From Flavobacterium limnosediminis JC2902 (lineage in GTDB: Bacteria > Bacteroidota > Bacteroidia > Flavobacteriales > Flavobacteriaceae): DNA of 64,000 nucleotides. Shown here piece by piece: positions 8,712 through 16,241 of this stretch; the first letter of the stretch is position 1; each line of letters opens with the position of its first letter. The position numbers and the translations under genes were made by a program. Where the stretch lies: the NCBI RefSeq assembly GCF_000498535.1, contig NZ_AVGG01000005.1, positions 1-64,000 on the forward strand, written 5' to 3'. The notes under the pieces were generated by a model. The model was given only the letters and a program-made list of their open reading frames with translations, had not been told where the DNA came from and made no database searches.

Positions 8712-9899
8712 ATGAGAATTTCAAGATACATCCCTATACTTTCACTATTTTTATTTTTAAGCTGCAATGACAAAAACGGAAAAAACGGAAACAATCCAAA
8801 CGACACCGTTCTTTTAGCCGAAAAATATGAAGTCAGTTTTCCGAAATTAAATTCGAAATACACTTCCGATAACAAAACCTTTGTAGAAAATTTCTATAAC
8901 AAACACTACAATCCGAAAGATTTCAGCGGTGGTTTACTGGTTGCCAAAAACGGTCAGATCATCTATGAAAATTACAGCGGCTACGCATACAAAGAAAAAG
9001 ACGATAAGATCACAGCCGAAAAACCAATCCACATTGCTTCGGTAAGTAAAATGCTGACCGCCGTTTGTGTTTTAAAACTGGTTGATGAAGGCAAAATCGC
9101 ATTAGATAAAAGTGTTCAGACGTATCTATCGACTTTCCCGCATGCTGAAACTTCGGTTCGCATGTTGTTAAACCACCGAAGCGGATTGCGCAATTACGCT
9201 TATTTTACCGATGACAAAGGCGTTTGGAACAAAAAACAAACGCTTACCAATCAGGATGTGCTGGATATTCTGGCTACGAAACCAATCGGATTGGAGTCAA
9301 AACCGGGAACGCGTTTCGGCTACTGTAACACCAATTACGCCCTATTGGCTTTAATTATCGAAAAGGTGTCCGGAAAAAAATATGCCAAGGTGATGAACGA
9401 GATGATTTTCGAACCTCTGGGAATGAAAAACACCTTTGTTTTTGACGATCTGAAAAAGAAAGACGAAGTGAGTCAGTCGTATAAAAACAATTATTTACGA
9501 CTTGCGTTTGAGTTTTTGGATCAGGTTTATGGGGATAAAAACATTTATTCTACACCGAGAGATCTACTGAAATTTGAAACCGCTACCTATTCTGACGCAT
9601 TCCTTAGCAAGAAAATGAAAGCCGAAATGTTCAAAGGATACAGTTACGAACGCAAGGGAACGCGTAATTACGGCTTGGGCGTACGCATGCTTGAATTTGA
9701 AACGGGTCAGACTTATTTCTTCCATAACGGTTGGTGGCATGGTAATACATCTTCTTTGGTGACTTTACGAAAAGAAAATGTGACAATTATTTCACTTTCC
9801 AACAAATACACACACAAAACGTATCAGACTAAAAAACTGGCAGCTCATTTTGGGGATTATCCTTTTAAATTCAAGAATGAAGGTAATGGAGCGGATTAG
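8712..9899 (+). CDS. Serine hydrolase lipoprotein, beta-lactamase family (class C-like)
   Basis: The protein is a periplasmic or outer-membrane-anchored penicillin-binding-protein-like hydrolase. From ATG 8712 it has 395 residues. A lipobox LFLSC ends at C18. The three active-site motifs are present: SVSK (S110-K113), YCN (Y204-N206) and HNG in YFFHNGWWHG near residue 340. This matches the Beta-lactamase (PF00144) family of esterases, D-aminopeptidases and AmpC-like enzymes. The start at 8712 is chosen because the alternative TTG at 8664 lies in the promoter. Substrate cannot be told from sequence. Confidence 0.88.
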   Translation: MRISRYIPILSLFLFLSCNDKNGKNGNNPNDTVLLAEKYEVSFPKLNSKYTSDNKTFVENFYNKHYNPKDFSGGLLVAKNGQIIYENYSGYAYKEKDDKITAEKPIHIASVSKMLTAVCVLKLVDEGKIALDKSVQTYLSTFPHAETSVRMLLNHRSGLRNYAYFTDDKGVWNKKQTLTNQDVLDILATKPIGLESKPGTRFGYCNTNYALLALIIEKVSGKKYAKVMNEMIFEPLGMKNTFVFDDLKKKDEVSQSYKNNYLRLAFEFLDQVYGDKNIYSTPRDLLKFETATYSDAFLSKKMKAEMFKGYSYERKGTRNYGLGVRMLEFETGQTYFFHNGWWHGNTSSLVTLRKENVTIISLSNKYTHKTYQTKKLAAHFGDYPFKFKNEGNGAD

Positions 9900-9955
9900 T
9901 TCAGATAACAGACAGCAGATTGCAGATATGAGATTGTAGATAGCAGAAATAACCA

Positions 9956-10387
9956 ATGAAAACCTATTATTCCTCAAAAAACATTTTTTTTGTATCGCTT
10001 TTGTGGCTGATTGTTTTCGGCATAGTTAGCTCCTTCTTTATTCCTGAAAATGAAAAAGGAGAATCCATTCCGATTGGAATACCCATCTTTTTAAGTTTGA
10101 TTGGCGGATTTCTAATTTGGACACTGTCAGACACCAAATACCGAATCAGTGATAATAATCTGAAATATTATTCAGGCCCGATTCGCGGTAAAATTGACAT
10201 TCGTCAAATCCGAAAAATCGAGCATGTCAAAACTGTTTTTGTATCAGCCATCCTGAAACCGGCCCTTGGCTCTCATGGCTTAATGATAACCTATAACAAG
10301 TTTGACGATATTTACATTTCCCCAAAAGACAAAGAAAATTTCATTGCGGAGTTGTTGAAAATCAACCCTAATATTCAGATAGTCTAA
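9956..10387 (+). CDS. Small PH-domain-like membrane protein
   Basis: This 143-aa protein has two hydrophobic helices (about residues 11-27 and 40-57) followed by a soluble half. That half has the bacterial PH-like pattern: YRISDNNLKYYSGPIRGKI, then IRKIEHVKTVF, ending in YISPKDKENFIAELLKINP. It is short for YdbS-type proteins and more like the single-domain bPH families. Its stop overlaps the convergent dioxygenase stop by 4 bp. Function unknown. Confidence 0.65.
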   Translation: MKTYYSSKNIFFVSLLWLIVFGIVSSFFIPENEKGESIPIGIPIFLSLIGGFLIWTLSDTKYRISDNNLKYYSGPIRGKIDIRQIRKIEHVKTVFVSAILKPALGSHGLMITYNKFDDIYISPKDKENFIAELLKINPNIQIV

Positions 10388-11262
10388 CCGATTTTAACCG
10401 ACGTCATCGTTAAAGAGCCCCCAACCGCTTTATCATTAAAGAAACTGATATCGTCTTTGTTATCCTGTAATGCCAATGAATACAACATCGGATAATAATG
10501 ATCAGGAGTCGGGATAGCTAATTTCGCTGCTTTATCCAAGGTTTCATAATCGATTAAAGCCTTGTGATTGGCGTCAGTGATTTTATTCTTGAAAATCGTA
10601 TTCATTTCGTTGGCCCAGTCAAAACCGTATTCCGGTTCACTTAGTTTGTCCCAAGCAACCATTCTCAGATTGTGCACCATATTTCCGCTGCCGATAATCA
10701 ACACGCCTTTTTTACGAAGCGCTGCCAATTGTTTGGCTAAATCATAATGATACTGTGGTGGTTTACTGTAATCGATACTCAATTGCAATACCGGAATGTC
10801 CGCATCGGGATACATATGACGAACGACGGTCCATGTCCCGTGGTCCAAACCCCAGTCGTGGTCTAAGCCAACATCGGTAGTAGTAATCAATTGTTTTGTG
10901 GCCTGCGCCAATTCCGGATTTCCGGGTGCGGGATATTGTACATTGAAAAGCTCCTGTGGAAAACCTCCGAAATCATGAATCGTCTTCGGATTGTTCATGG
11001 CGGTAATATGTGTTCCTCTGGTTAACCAATGCGCAGAAATCACCAAAACCGCTTTAGGTTTCACAATTTCCTTCCCCATGGCTTTCCAGGTTTGGGAAAA
11101 CTGATTATCTTCAATACCGTTCATGGGAGAACCATGACCTATAAACAAAACAGGATGTTTAGTATCTTCTTCGCTTAAATCCTTTGTCCAGTTGTAAAAT
11201 GGTTGTAACGTTGCCATAGCCGCTCCTCCTAGTATCGTTTTAATAAATTCGTCTCTTTTCAT
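10384..11262 (-). CDS. Class III extradiol ring-cleavage dioxygenase (YgiD/DODA-like)
   Basis: This 292-aa enzyme belongs to the LigB superfamily, close to 4,5-DOPA dioxygenases. It probably opens catechol rings using a divalent metal. Likely metal or active-site residues lie in LFIGHGSPMNG (H43), VISAHWLTRG, WGLDHGTWTVV and PTPDHYYPML. GSGNMVHNLR is the family's other conserved signature. The first 20 residues (MKRDEFIKTILGGAAMATLQ) resemble a short export-type leader, unlike E. coli YgiD, so it may be exported. Control by a repressor is suggested by a 17-bp palindrome directly before the ATG. Confidence 0.85.
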   Translation of the reverse strand: MKRDEFIKTILGGAAMATLQPFYNWTKDLSEEDTKHPVLFIGHGSPMNGIEDNQFSQTWKAMGKEIVKPKAVLVISAHWLTRGTHITAMNNPKTIHDFGGFPQELFNVQYPAPGNPELAQATKQLITTTDVGLDHDWGLDHGTWTVVRHMYPDADIPVLQLSIDYSKPPQYHYDLAKQLAALRKKGVLIIGSGNMVHNLRMVAWDKLSEPEYGFDWANEMNTIFKNKITDANHKALIDYETLDKAAKLAIPTPDHYYPMLYSLALQDNKDDISFFNDKAVGGSLTMTSVKIG

Positions 11263-11265
11263 TAC

Positions 11266-11292
11266 TATACAATAATTGTATATACAAATGTA
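11266..11292 (-). promoter_or_regulatory. Dioxygenase -7 box and palindromic operator
   Basis: On the minus strand TACATTTG (11285-11292) is an exact TAnnTTTG box 22 nt before the ATG. Between the box and the ATG is the perfect odd palindrome TATACAATAATTGTATA (11266-11282), which would cover the transcription start. It resembles MarR/OhrR-type operators in size and AT content; the regulator is not in the window. Confidence 0.65.
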
Positions 11293-11348
11293 AAAATAAA
11301 AACGAACTAAAATCAGATTTTAGTACATTTTAACAGTAAGTAGTTGAT

Positions 11349-12194
11349 TTACAACAAATGGATTCCGTCCTCTTTAATATCAATGAGTTTCTGTTTGTAA
11401 AGCAAACCAATGGCTTTTTTAAACGTTTTTTTACTCATTTTTAGAACGGTTTTGATGTCTTCAGGATGCGAATTATCATTTAAACGAAGAAAACCTCTGC
11501 TGGCTTTCAGTTCATCTAAAATTACCTGTGAACTTGGTTCGATGTTTTCAAAACCCAATTTACGGGTAGAAACATCAATTTTTCCGTCGGGGCGGATGTT
11601 TTTTATGAAACCTACAATTCGGTCGCCGGTACGCAAATCATCATAAACTTCATTTAAATACAACAAGCCTTTGTGCTTTTCGTTGATGATAACATTGATA
11701 CCCAAATCGGTAATGTGTGAAACGATTAAATCCACTTCCTCGCCTACTTCAACAGTAATATCGTCATTGGTAAGAAACTGATTCAATTTACTTGATGCCA
11801 CCAGACGATTGGTTTTTTCGTCCTTATACATGTACACAAGATAACGTTTCCCCTGCTCCATCGGACGCGCCTGTTCTTTAAACGGAACAAACAAATCCTT
11901 CTCCATACCCCAGTTCATAAAGGCTCCGAACTCGTTGATATAATTCACTCGAAGCAATGAAAATTCATTCAGAAAAATATAAGGCTCCAAGGTAGTGGCA
12001 ACCGGTCGTTCTTCATGATCGAGGTATACAAAAACGGTGATTTCATCGCCAATTTTAAAATCGGCGGGTACGTATTTGTTTGGCAACAGTATATCGTGAG
12101 TACCTTCCGGGTCAAGTTCAGGGTTACCTAAAAACAAACCAACCTTCGTATCTCTTAATATTGTAAGCGTATTGTATTTTCCTATTTCGATCAT
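11349..12194 (-). CDS. S1-domain RNA-binding protein, CvfB/YitL-like
   Basis: The protein has S1-type beta-barrels followed by a C-terminal winged helix, the CvfB architecture (S. aureus virulence regulator, RNA-binding). Segments seen are GDEITVFVYLDHEERPVATT, then INEFGAFMNWGMEKDLFVP (an S1-like motif), a second S1 unit near GEEVDLIVSHITDLG, and the wHTH FLRLNDNSHPEDIKTVLKM to the end. I start it at ATG 12194 (281 aa), not at the in-frame ATG 12224, because the extra ten residues are encoded by promoter sequence. Role: probably regulation of translation or RNA turnover. Confidence 0.85.
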   Translation of the reverse strand: MIEIGKYNTLTILRDTKVGLFLGNPELDPEGTHDILLPNKYVPADFKIGDEITVFVYLDHEERPVATTLEPYIFLNEFSLLRVNYINEFGAFMNWGMEKDLFVPFKEQARPMEQGKRYLVYMYKDEKTNRLVASSKLNQFLTNDDITVEVGEEVDLIVSHITDLGINVIINEKHKGLLYLNEVYDDLRTGDRIVGFIKNIRPDGKIDVSTRKLGFENIEPSSQVILDELKASRGFLRLNDNSHPEDIKTVLKMSKKTFKKAIGLLYKQKLIDIKEDGIHLL

Positions 12195-12213
12195 AATCTC
12201 AGTTTCAAAGTGG

Positions 12214-12243
12214 CAAAGGTACAAAGTTTCAAAGCCTTTTCAA
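12214..12243 (-). promoter_or_regulatory. Promoter of cvfB-like gene
   Basis: On the minus strand TTG (12243-12241), a 19-bp spacer and TACCTTTG (12221-12214) match the Bacteroidota promoter exactly. The ATG at 12194 follows after 19 nt. This decides the start of the downstream gene. Confidence 0.8.
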
Positions 12244-12251
12244 TATTTTTC

Positions 12252-13907
12252 CTAAAATGTCAGACTTTTAAAATACTCTAACAGTATTTTATTATTGACT
12301 TCCGTTGGTGTGAACACTTCCATTATCGCCGGTTTTTCGGCAGTTAAAAACGAACTCATTTCTGATAGCAGTTCCGATTCAGTATTACTTCTGAAATAAT
12401 CAAATCCATACATTTTCGCCAGATGTTCCGCGGTTAATGTATGTGCAGTTTCAAAAAAAGTATTGAAAACAGGAGTTTCCTGATGTCCGGGAAGAATCCT
12501 GAAAATTCCTCCACCACTATTATTAATCAGAATGATTTTGAAATTTGTCGGAATGTAATTGTTCCAAAGCGCGTTGCTGTCGTAAAAGAAACTCACATCA
12601 CCCGTAATCATAATTGTGGGTTTTTCCGATGCCAAAGCGGCGCCTATTGCGGTCGACGTACTTCCGTCGATACCACTTGTTCCCCGGTTGCAAAACACCT
12701 CGATACTAGGGTGAACAGGAAATAATTGTGCATATCGGATAGGCGAACTGTTGCTGATCTGTAACTGACTATTTTCCGGTAACATCGGCAGAATCGTTTC
12801 AAAAACCTTCATATCCGAAAACGGAATGGTCTTCAGGTAATCACTGTGCTTATCTTTTCGGAACGCTTTTAAAGCTAACGTATTTTGCAGATAATTACTT
12901 TCAGTCACATTGGTTTTCGGAAGAAATTCGGTAAAAAACTGATTCGGACTCACTTCAAAATGTTGCGTCAGACAATCAAAAGTATCATAAGCCCTGAATG
13001 AATCGATATGCCAATGCTGGTTTGGTTTGTATTTCCGTAAAAACGCTTTGATACGTTTCGAAACCACCATTCCTCCTATGGATATGAGAATTTCAGGTTG
13101 GAATTCCTTAAAATCTTCTTCCGTAAATGGCGTGATTATGGTATCGATATTTGAGATGAAATTCGGATGATGCACGTTCGATGTCACTTCGGTCATAACC
13201 ACCACAGACGGGTCGTTTGCCAATTGATTTAAAATAGCCTGATCAATTTCATTTGGATTATTAACTCCGATTAAAATCAGTTTCTTTTTCGAAGAATTCC
13301 ATTGGTTTACGAAGCTATCGAGGTTTGGCAGCAAAGGTTCTTCTGTCGGAAAATCAACAATCGTCGGTTTTACTGAAAGTTCGCTGACCGTTTCATACAA
13401 AGGTTCTTCAAAAGGCGCATTGATGTGAACCGGACCTTTTTGAGCTACAGCAACGTTAATCGCTTCATTAATTTTAAGATCGTTTTCATCAGAAGCGTCT
13501 TCATGCAAATTGGCGTTGAAGAGGATATGATTCTCAAACACGTTTTTCTGGCGGATGGTTTGTCCGTCACCGATATCTATTTTACTTTTCGGACGGTCGG
13601 CTGAAATAACGACCAGCGGAATCTGGCTGTAGAAAGCTTCTGCTATGGCCGGGTAGTAATTCAGAACTGCAGAACCTGAAGTACAAACAAGCGCAACCGG
13701 TTTTTGTTTTTGCTGTGCCATCCCCAATGCAAAGAAAGCGGCGCAACGTTCATCGGCTATACTGTAACAGTTAAATTCCGGATTACTTGCGAAACCAATA
13801 GTTAAAGGAGCATTTCTGGAACCCGGCGAGATTACAATATCAAGAAGGTCTTTAGCTTTACAGATTTCAAGTATACTTTGGGCTAAAGGTATTTTTGGGT
13901 AAGTCAT
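12252..13907 (-). CDS. menD: 2-Succinyl-5-enolpyruvyl-6-hydroxy-3-cyclohexene-1-carboxylate synthase
   Basis: This thiamine-diphosphate enzyme joins 2-oxoglutarate to isochorismate, the first committed menaquinone step. From ATG 13907 it has 551 residues. The N-terminal PYR domain contains VISPGSRNAPL and CTSGSAVLNYYPA. The C-terminal PP domain contains FCNRGTSGIDGSTSTAIGA and the ThDP motif ITGDVSFFYDSNALWNN followed by INNSGGGIF. The longer frame starting at 13937 adds ten residues (MYLCDLATLK) that come from a -7 promoter box, so I reject it. It is in the same orientation as the other men genes. Confidence 0.94.
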   Translation of the reverse strand: MTYPKIPLAQSILEICKAKDLLDIVISPGSRNAPLTIGFASNPEFNCYSIADERCAAFFALGMAQQKQKPVALVCTSGSAVLNYYPAIAEAFYSQIPLVVISADRPKSKIDIGDGQTIRQKNVFENHILFNANLHEDASDENDLKINEAINVAVAQKGPVHINAPFEEPLYETVSELSVKPTIVDFPTEEPLLPNLDSFVNQWNSSKKKLILIGVNNPNEIDQAILNQLANDPSVVVMTEVTSNVHHPNFISNIDTIITPFTEEDFKEFQPEILISIGGMVVSKRIKAFLRKYKPNQHWHIDSFRAYDTFDCLTQHFEVSPNQFFTEFLPKTNVTESNYLQNTLALKAFRKDKHSDYLKTIPFSDMKVFETILPMLPENSQLQISNSSPIRYAQLFPVHPSIEVFCNRGTSGIDGSTSTAIGAALASEKPTIMITGDVSFFYDSNALWNNYIPTNFKIILINNSGGGIFRILPGHQETPVFNTFFETAHTLTAEHLAKMYGFDYFRSNTESELLSEMSSFLTAEKPAIMEVFTPTEVNNKILLEYFKSLTF

Positions 13908-13926
13908 TTTTAAAGTCGCTAAGTCA

Positions 13927-13934
13927 CAAAGATA
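13927..13934 (-). promoter_or_regulatory. -7 promoter box of menD
   Basis: Minus-strand TATCTTTG is an exact TAnnTTTG match, and the ATG at 13907 lies 19 nt downstream. No good -33 TTG is seen at 18-20 bp. Confidence 0.6.
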
Positions 13935-13972
13935 CAAATATTAGGATGTTGTAAAAACACAAAGTTCCGCTC

Positions 13973-14647
13973 TCAGGAATGCAATTGTTCCTCTTCCTTC
14001 ATGATCATAAATCTGTAGAATGTGTAATGTGAAATTCCGTAGGACAAAATCACCATCTGATAAATACCTTCGTTTTTAATGTAAAATTTATTGATAAAAA
14101 ATGCGGCGATTTGAACAATAAATAAAATGGAACTAATTAATAACCAGTAGTTTTTGTGACCCGGATTGTGTACATAATTAATAATGGCGACACCTCCGAT
14201 AAATGATGTGAAAAACGCATTTAAAATCCATATATAATAACTGTCACCCAAATGGCTTACCACAAATTCAATAATATACAGATAGATTACAAAAAAAGGA
14301 ATGAAAGCAATACTTATTGCTTTGAAATTTCTTCTGGTTACCAAACCAAGAATCAACAGCACCAGGCACAACTTAAAAAGCATTGATGAAAAAGTGCCGT
14401 AAATAAATGTGGCCGGCGTCCCAAAATAAAAAAATACGGATGCCAGCTGATACAATAACAGTGCGGCAATGTAAAGTATGCTTCTTTTTTGTGAGGTTAT
14501 AAAATAGAGAATCAGTAAAATAGGAATTCTTATGAACCAAAAAACCTCTGTCATTTCCTCAATGCTTACTATTGAAAATAAGCTGTACAGGAATAGATTC
14601 AAAAAGTATAGAATGAGTACTATTTTTGAAATTTTTTTAAAATTCAT
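13973..14647 (-). CDS. Polytopic membrane protein, possibly YhhN-like
   Basis: This 224-aa protein is almost entirely hydrophobic, with seven or eight predicted helices and short polar loops, ending in the charged tail MKEEEQLHS. The size and helix number resemble YhhN/TMEM86 lysoplasmalogenase-like proteins, but I cannot point to a diagnostic motif. It lies upstream of menD on the same strand, 38 bp before the menD -7 box, so it has its own transcript or reads into menD. Function unknown. Confidence 0.6.
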   Translation of the reverse strand: MNFKKISKIVLILYFLNLFLYSLFSIVSIEEMTEVFWFIRIPILLILYFITSQKRSILYIAALLLYQLASVFFYFGTPATFIYGTFSSMLFKLCLVLLILGLVTRRNFKAISIAFIPFFVIYLYIIEFVVSHLGDSYYIWILNAFFTSFIGGVAIINYVHNPGHKNYWLLISSILFIVQIAAFFINKFYIKNEGIYQMVILSYGISHYTFYRFMIMKEEEQLHS

Positions 14648-14871
14648 TCAACTCCATTTTGTATTAAAAATAAATATAGTGATTTTAAGTCATTATAACC
14701 CTAAACAACCAAATGCTTCTTTATGCGATTAGGAAATTTTTCACCAAATCAATCAGGTACAGACAACTACACAAAAACTGAAAAATCATAAATAAAGTTA
14801 CGTTTTTTTAATAAATTATTAATACCGTATCCACAGATAGGAATTCTTACACTTCTTATTCCCTGAATCCC

Positions 14872-14902
14872 TTTGACTTGTATTTTTTATTCACTAATTT
14901 TG
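14872..14902 (+). promoter_or_regulatory. Promoter of GNAT acetyltransferase gene
   Basis: TTTG (14872-14875), a 19-bp spacer and TAATTTTG (14895-14902) match the consensus. The ATG at 14922 follows after 19 nt. Confidence 0.75.
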
Positions 14903-14921
14903 ATAGGAAAAATAAAGTAAA

Positions 14922-15416
14922 ATGAGCATTAGTATCCGTCAGGCAACCGTTGAAGACATGCCTTCTGTTTTAAAAATCATCAATCATGAAATTTTGAATT
15001 CGACTTCAATTTATGATTATGAGCCAAGAACATTAGGGCAGCAAATAGCCATCTTTAAAGAAAAAAAGGATAACAATTTCCCGTTTATCGTTGCAGAAAA
15101 AGATGAAATGATTGTTGGTTTCGGAACTTACGGTCGGTTCCGATTTAGGGAAGCTTATAAATTTACTGTTGAACATTCGGTCTATGTCCATAGGGATTAT
15201 ACCGGAAACGGCATTGGTTCTACCCTTCTGAAAGAACTGATCGAAATAGCAAAACTGCAAAAACTGCACACGATGATTGGTGTTATCGATTCAGAAAACA
15301 AGGGAAGCATTTCTTTTCACGAACGATTGGGTTTCAAAGTAGCGGGTCAGCTTAAAGAAACAGGTTATAAATTTGACCGTTGGCTGGATTCGGTTTTCGT
15401 ACAATTAATTTTATAG
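14922..15416 (+). CDS. GNAT N-acetyltransferase, phosphinothricin acetyltransferase-like
   Basis: This 164-aa cytoplasmic enzyme has the GNAT acetyl-CoA motif A in VYVHRDYTGNGIGSTLL (R/Q-x-x-G-x-G/A form) and the following helix. The N-terminal IRQATVEDMPSVLKIINHEI and the C-terminal ISFHERLGFKVAGQLKETG, then WLDSVF, are characteristic of the Pat/MddA subgroup. That subgroup acetylates amino acid analogues such as phosphinothricin or methionine sulfoximine. The actual substrate is unknown. It is a single gene with its own promoter and a downstream terminator. Confidence 0.88.
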   Translation: MSISIRQATVEDMPSVLKIINHEILNSTSIYDYEPRTLGQQIAIFKEKKDNNFPFIVAEKDEMIVGFGTYGRFRFREAYKFTVEHSVYVHRDYTGNGIGSTLLKELIEIAKLQKLHTMIGVIDSENKGSISFHERLGFKVAGQLKETGYKFDRWLDSVFVQLIL

Positions 15417-15478
15417 TTTTTTCTCTGCCACAAAGACACGAAGGCACAACGAAGCTATTTCTGAATACTTCAAAAAAA

Positions 15479-15516
15479 AATCCCAAAACTGACTATTCAA
15501 TTTTGGGATTTTATAT
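15479..15516. terminator. Bidirectional terminator between GNAT and glutathione peroxidase genes
   Basis: AATCCCAAAA and TTTTGGGATT form a 10-bp stem with flanking A and T tracts on both sides. It can end both convergent genes. Confidence 0.75.
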
Positions 15517-15546
15517 TTTGATTCGCTAATTACTGAATACTTCTCA

Positions 15547-16131
15547 CTATCCTTTTATCCAATCAATTATTTCTTTGTCATTGGGTAAAACTCTCGGACT
15601 GATTACGTTTTCCAGTTCGCCGTTTTCGTTAATTAAAAATTTCTGAAAATTCCATTCTACATGACTGTCTTCCAATCCGTTTTTGGACTTTTCGGTTAAA
15701 AAATGATAAATCGGATGCATATCTTCCCCTTTAACCGAAATTTTCTCCATCATCGGAAAAGTAACTCCGTAATTCTTAGTGCAGAATGCTTTGATTTCCT
15801 GATTGCTTCCCGGTTCCTGTGCCCCGAAATTATTGGCTGGAAAACCGATAATTACAAAATCCTTGTCCTTGTATTCTGAATATACTTTTTGCAACTGTTC
15901 GTATTGTGGTGTTAATCCGCATTCGGAAGCGGTATTCACCACCATAACTTTCTTTCCTTTTAAGGTAGCGAAATCAAATTCTTTTCCTTCGATGTCTTTT
16001 ACCTTAAACTGATAGATACTTTGTTTCACTGTTTGTTTGTTTTCTGCTGTTTCCATTGTTTTTTTATTTTGGTTTTGCCCTTGACAACCCGCAATAAACA
16101 CTAAGGCGATGGCTATAATAAGGTTTTTCAT
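15547..16131 (-). CDS. Glutathione peroxidase family lipoprotein (Cys-type)
   Basis: This thiol peroxidase reduces peroxides, in bacteria usually with thioredoxin rather than glutathione. The 194 residues begin with a lipoprotein signal ending in FIAGC (C16), so it is exported and membrane-anchored. The active centre is NTASECGLTPQYEQL with catalytic C71 in place of selenocysteine. The tetrad partners are seen in IGFPANNFGAQEPG (Gln) and VEWNFQKFLIN (Trp/Asn). Cytoplasmic homologues lack the lipobox. It is monocistronic, flanked by terminators. Confidence 0.9.
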   Translation of the reverse strand: MKNLIIAIALVFIAGCQGQNQNKKTMETAENKQTVKQSIYQFKVKDIEGKEFDFATLKGKKVMVVNTASECGLTPQYEQLQKVYSEYKDKDFVIIGFPANNFGAQEPGSNQEIKAFCTKNYGVTFPMMEKISVKGEDMHPIYHFLTEKSKNGLEDSHVEWNFQKFLINENGELENVISPRVLPNDKEIIDWIKG

Positions 16132-16207
16132 TATTTTGTATTTTTTATAAAATTAGTCAAATTGTAAGTTTTAATATACTTTTCTACTGTAAATTTTTGT
16201 TAAACAA

Positions 16208-16237
16208 AAAACCCACAATCTTTCGATTATGGGTTTT
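16208..16237. terminator. Terminator downstream of ccsBA
   Basis: AAAACCCACAATC pairs with GATTATGGGTTTT around a TTTC loop, with one mismatch. The A and T flanks let it work in either direction; it lies five bases past the ccsBA stop. Confidence 0.7.
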
Positions 16238-16241
16238 ACTG

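Noticed and set aside
12195..12224. Ten-residue N-terminal extension (MYLCHFETEI) of the S1-domain protein
   Set aside because: It is translated promoter sequence: TACCTTTG with a TTG exactly 19 bp upstream. The ATG at 12194 fits better.
13908..13937. Ten-residue extension (MYLCDLATLK) of MenD
   Set aside because: It is encoded by the TATCTTTG -7 box and a common intergenic word; ATG 13907 gives a normal-length MenD.
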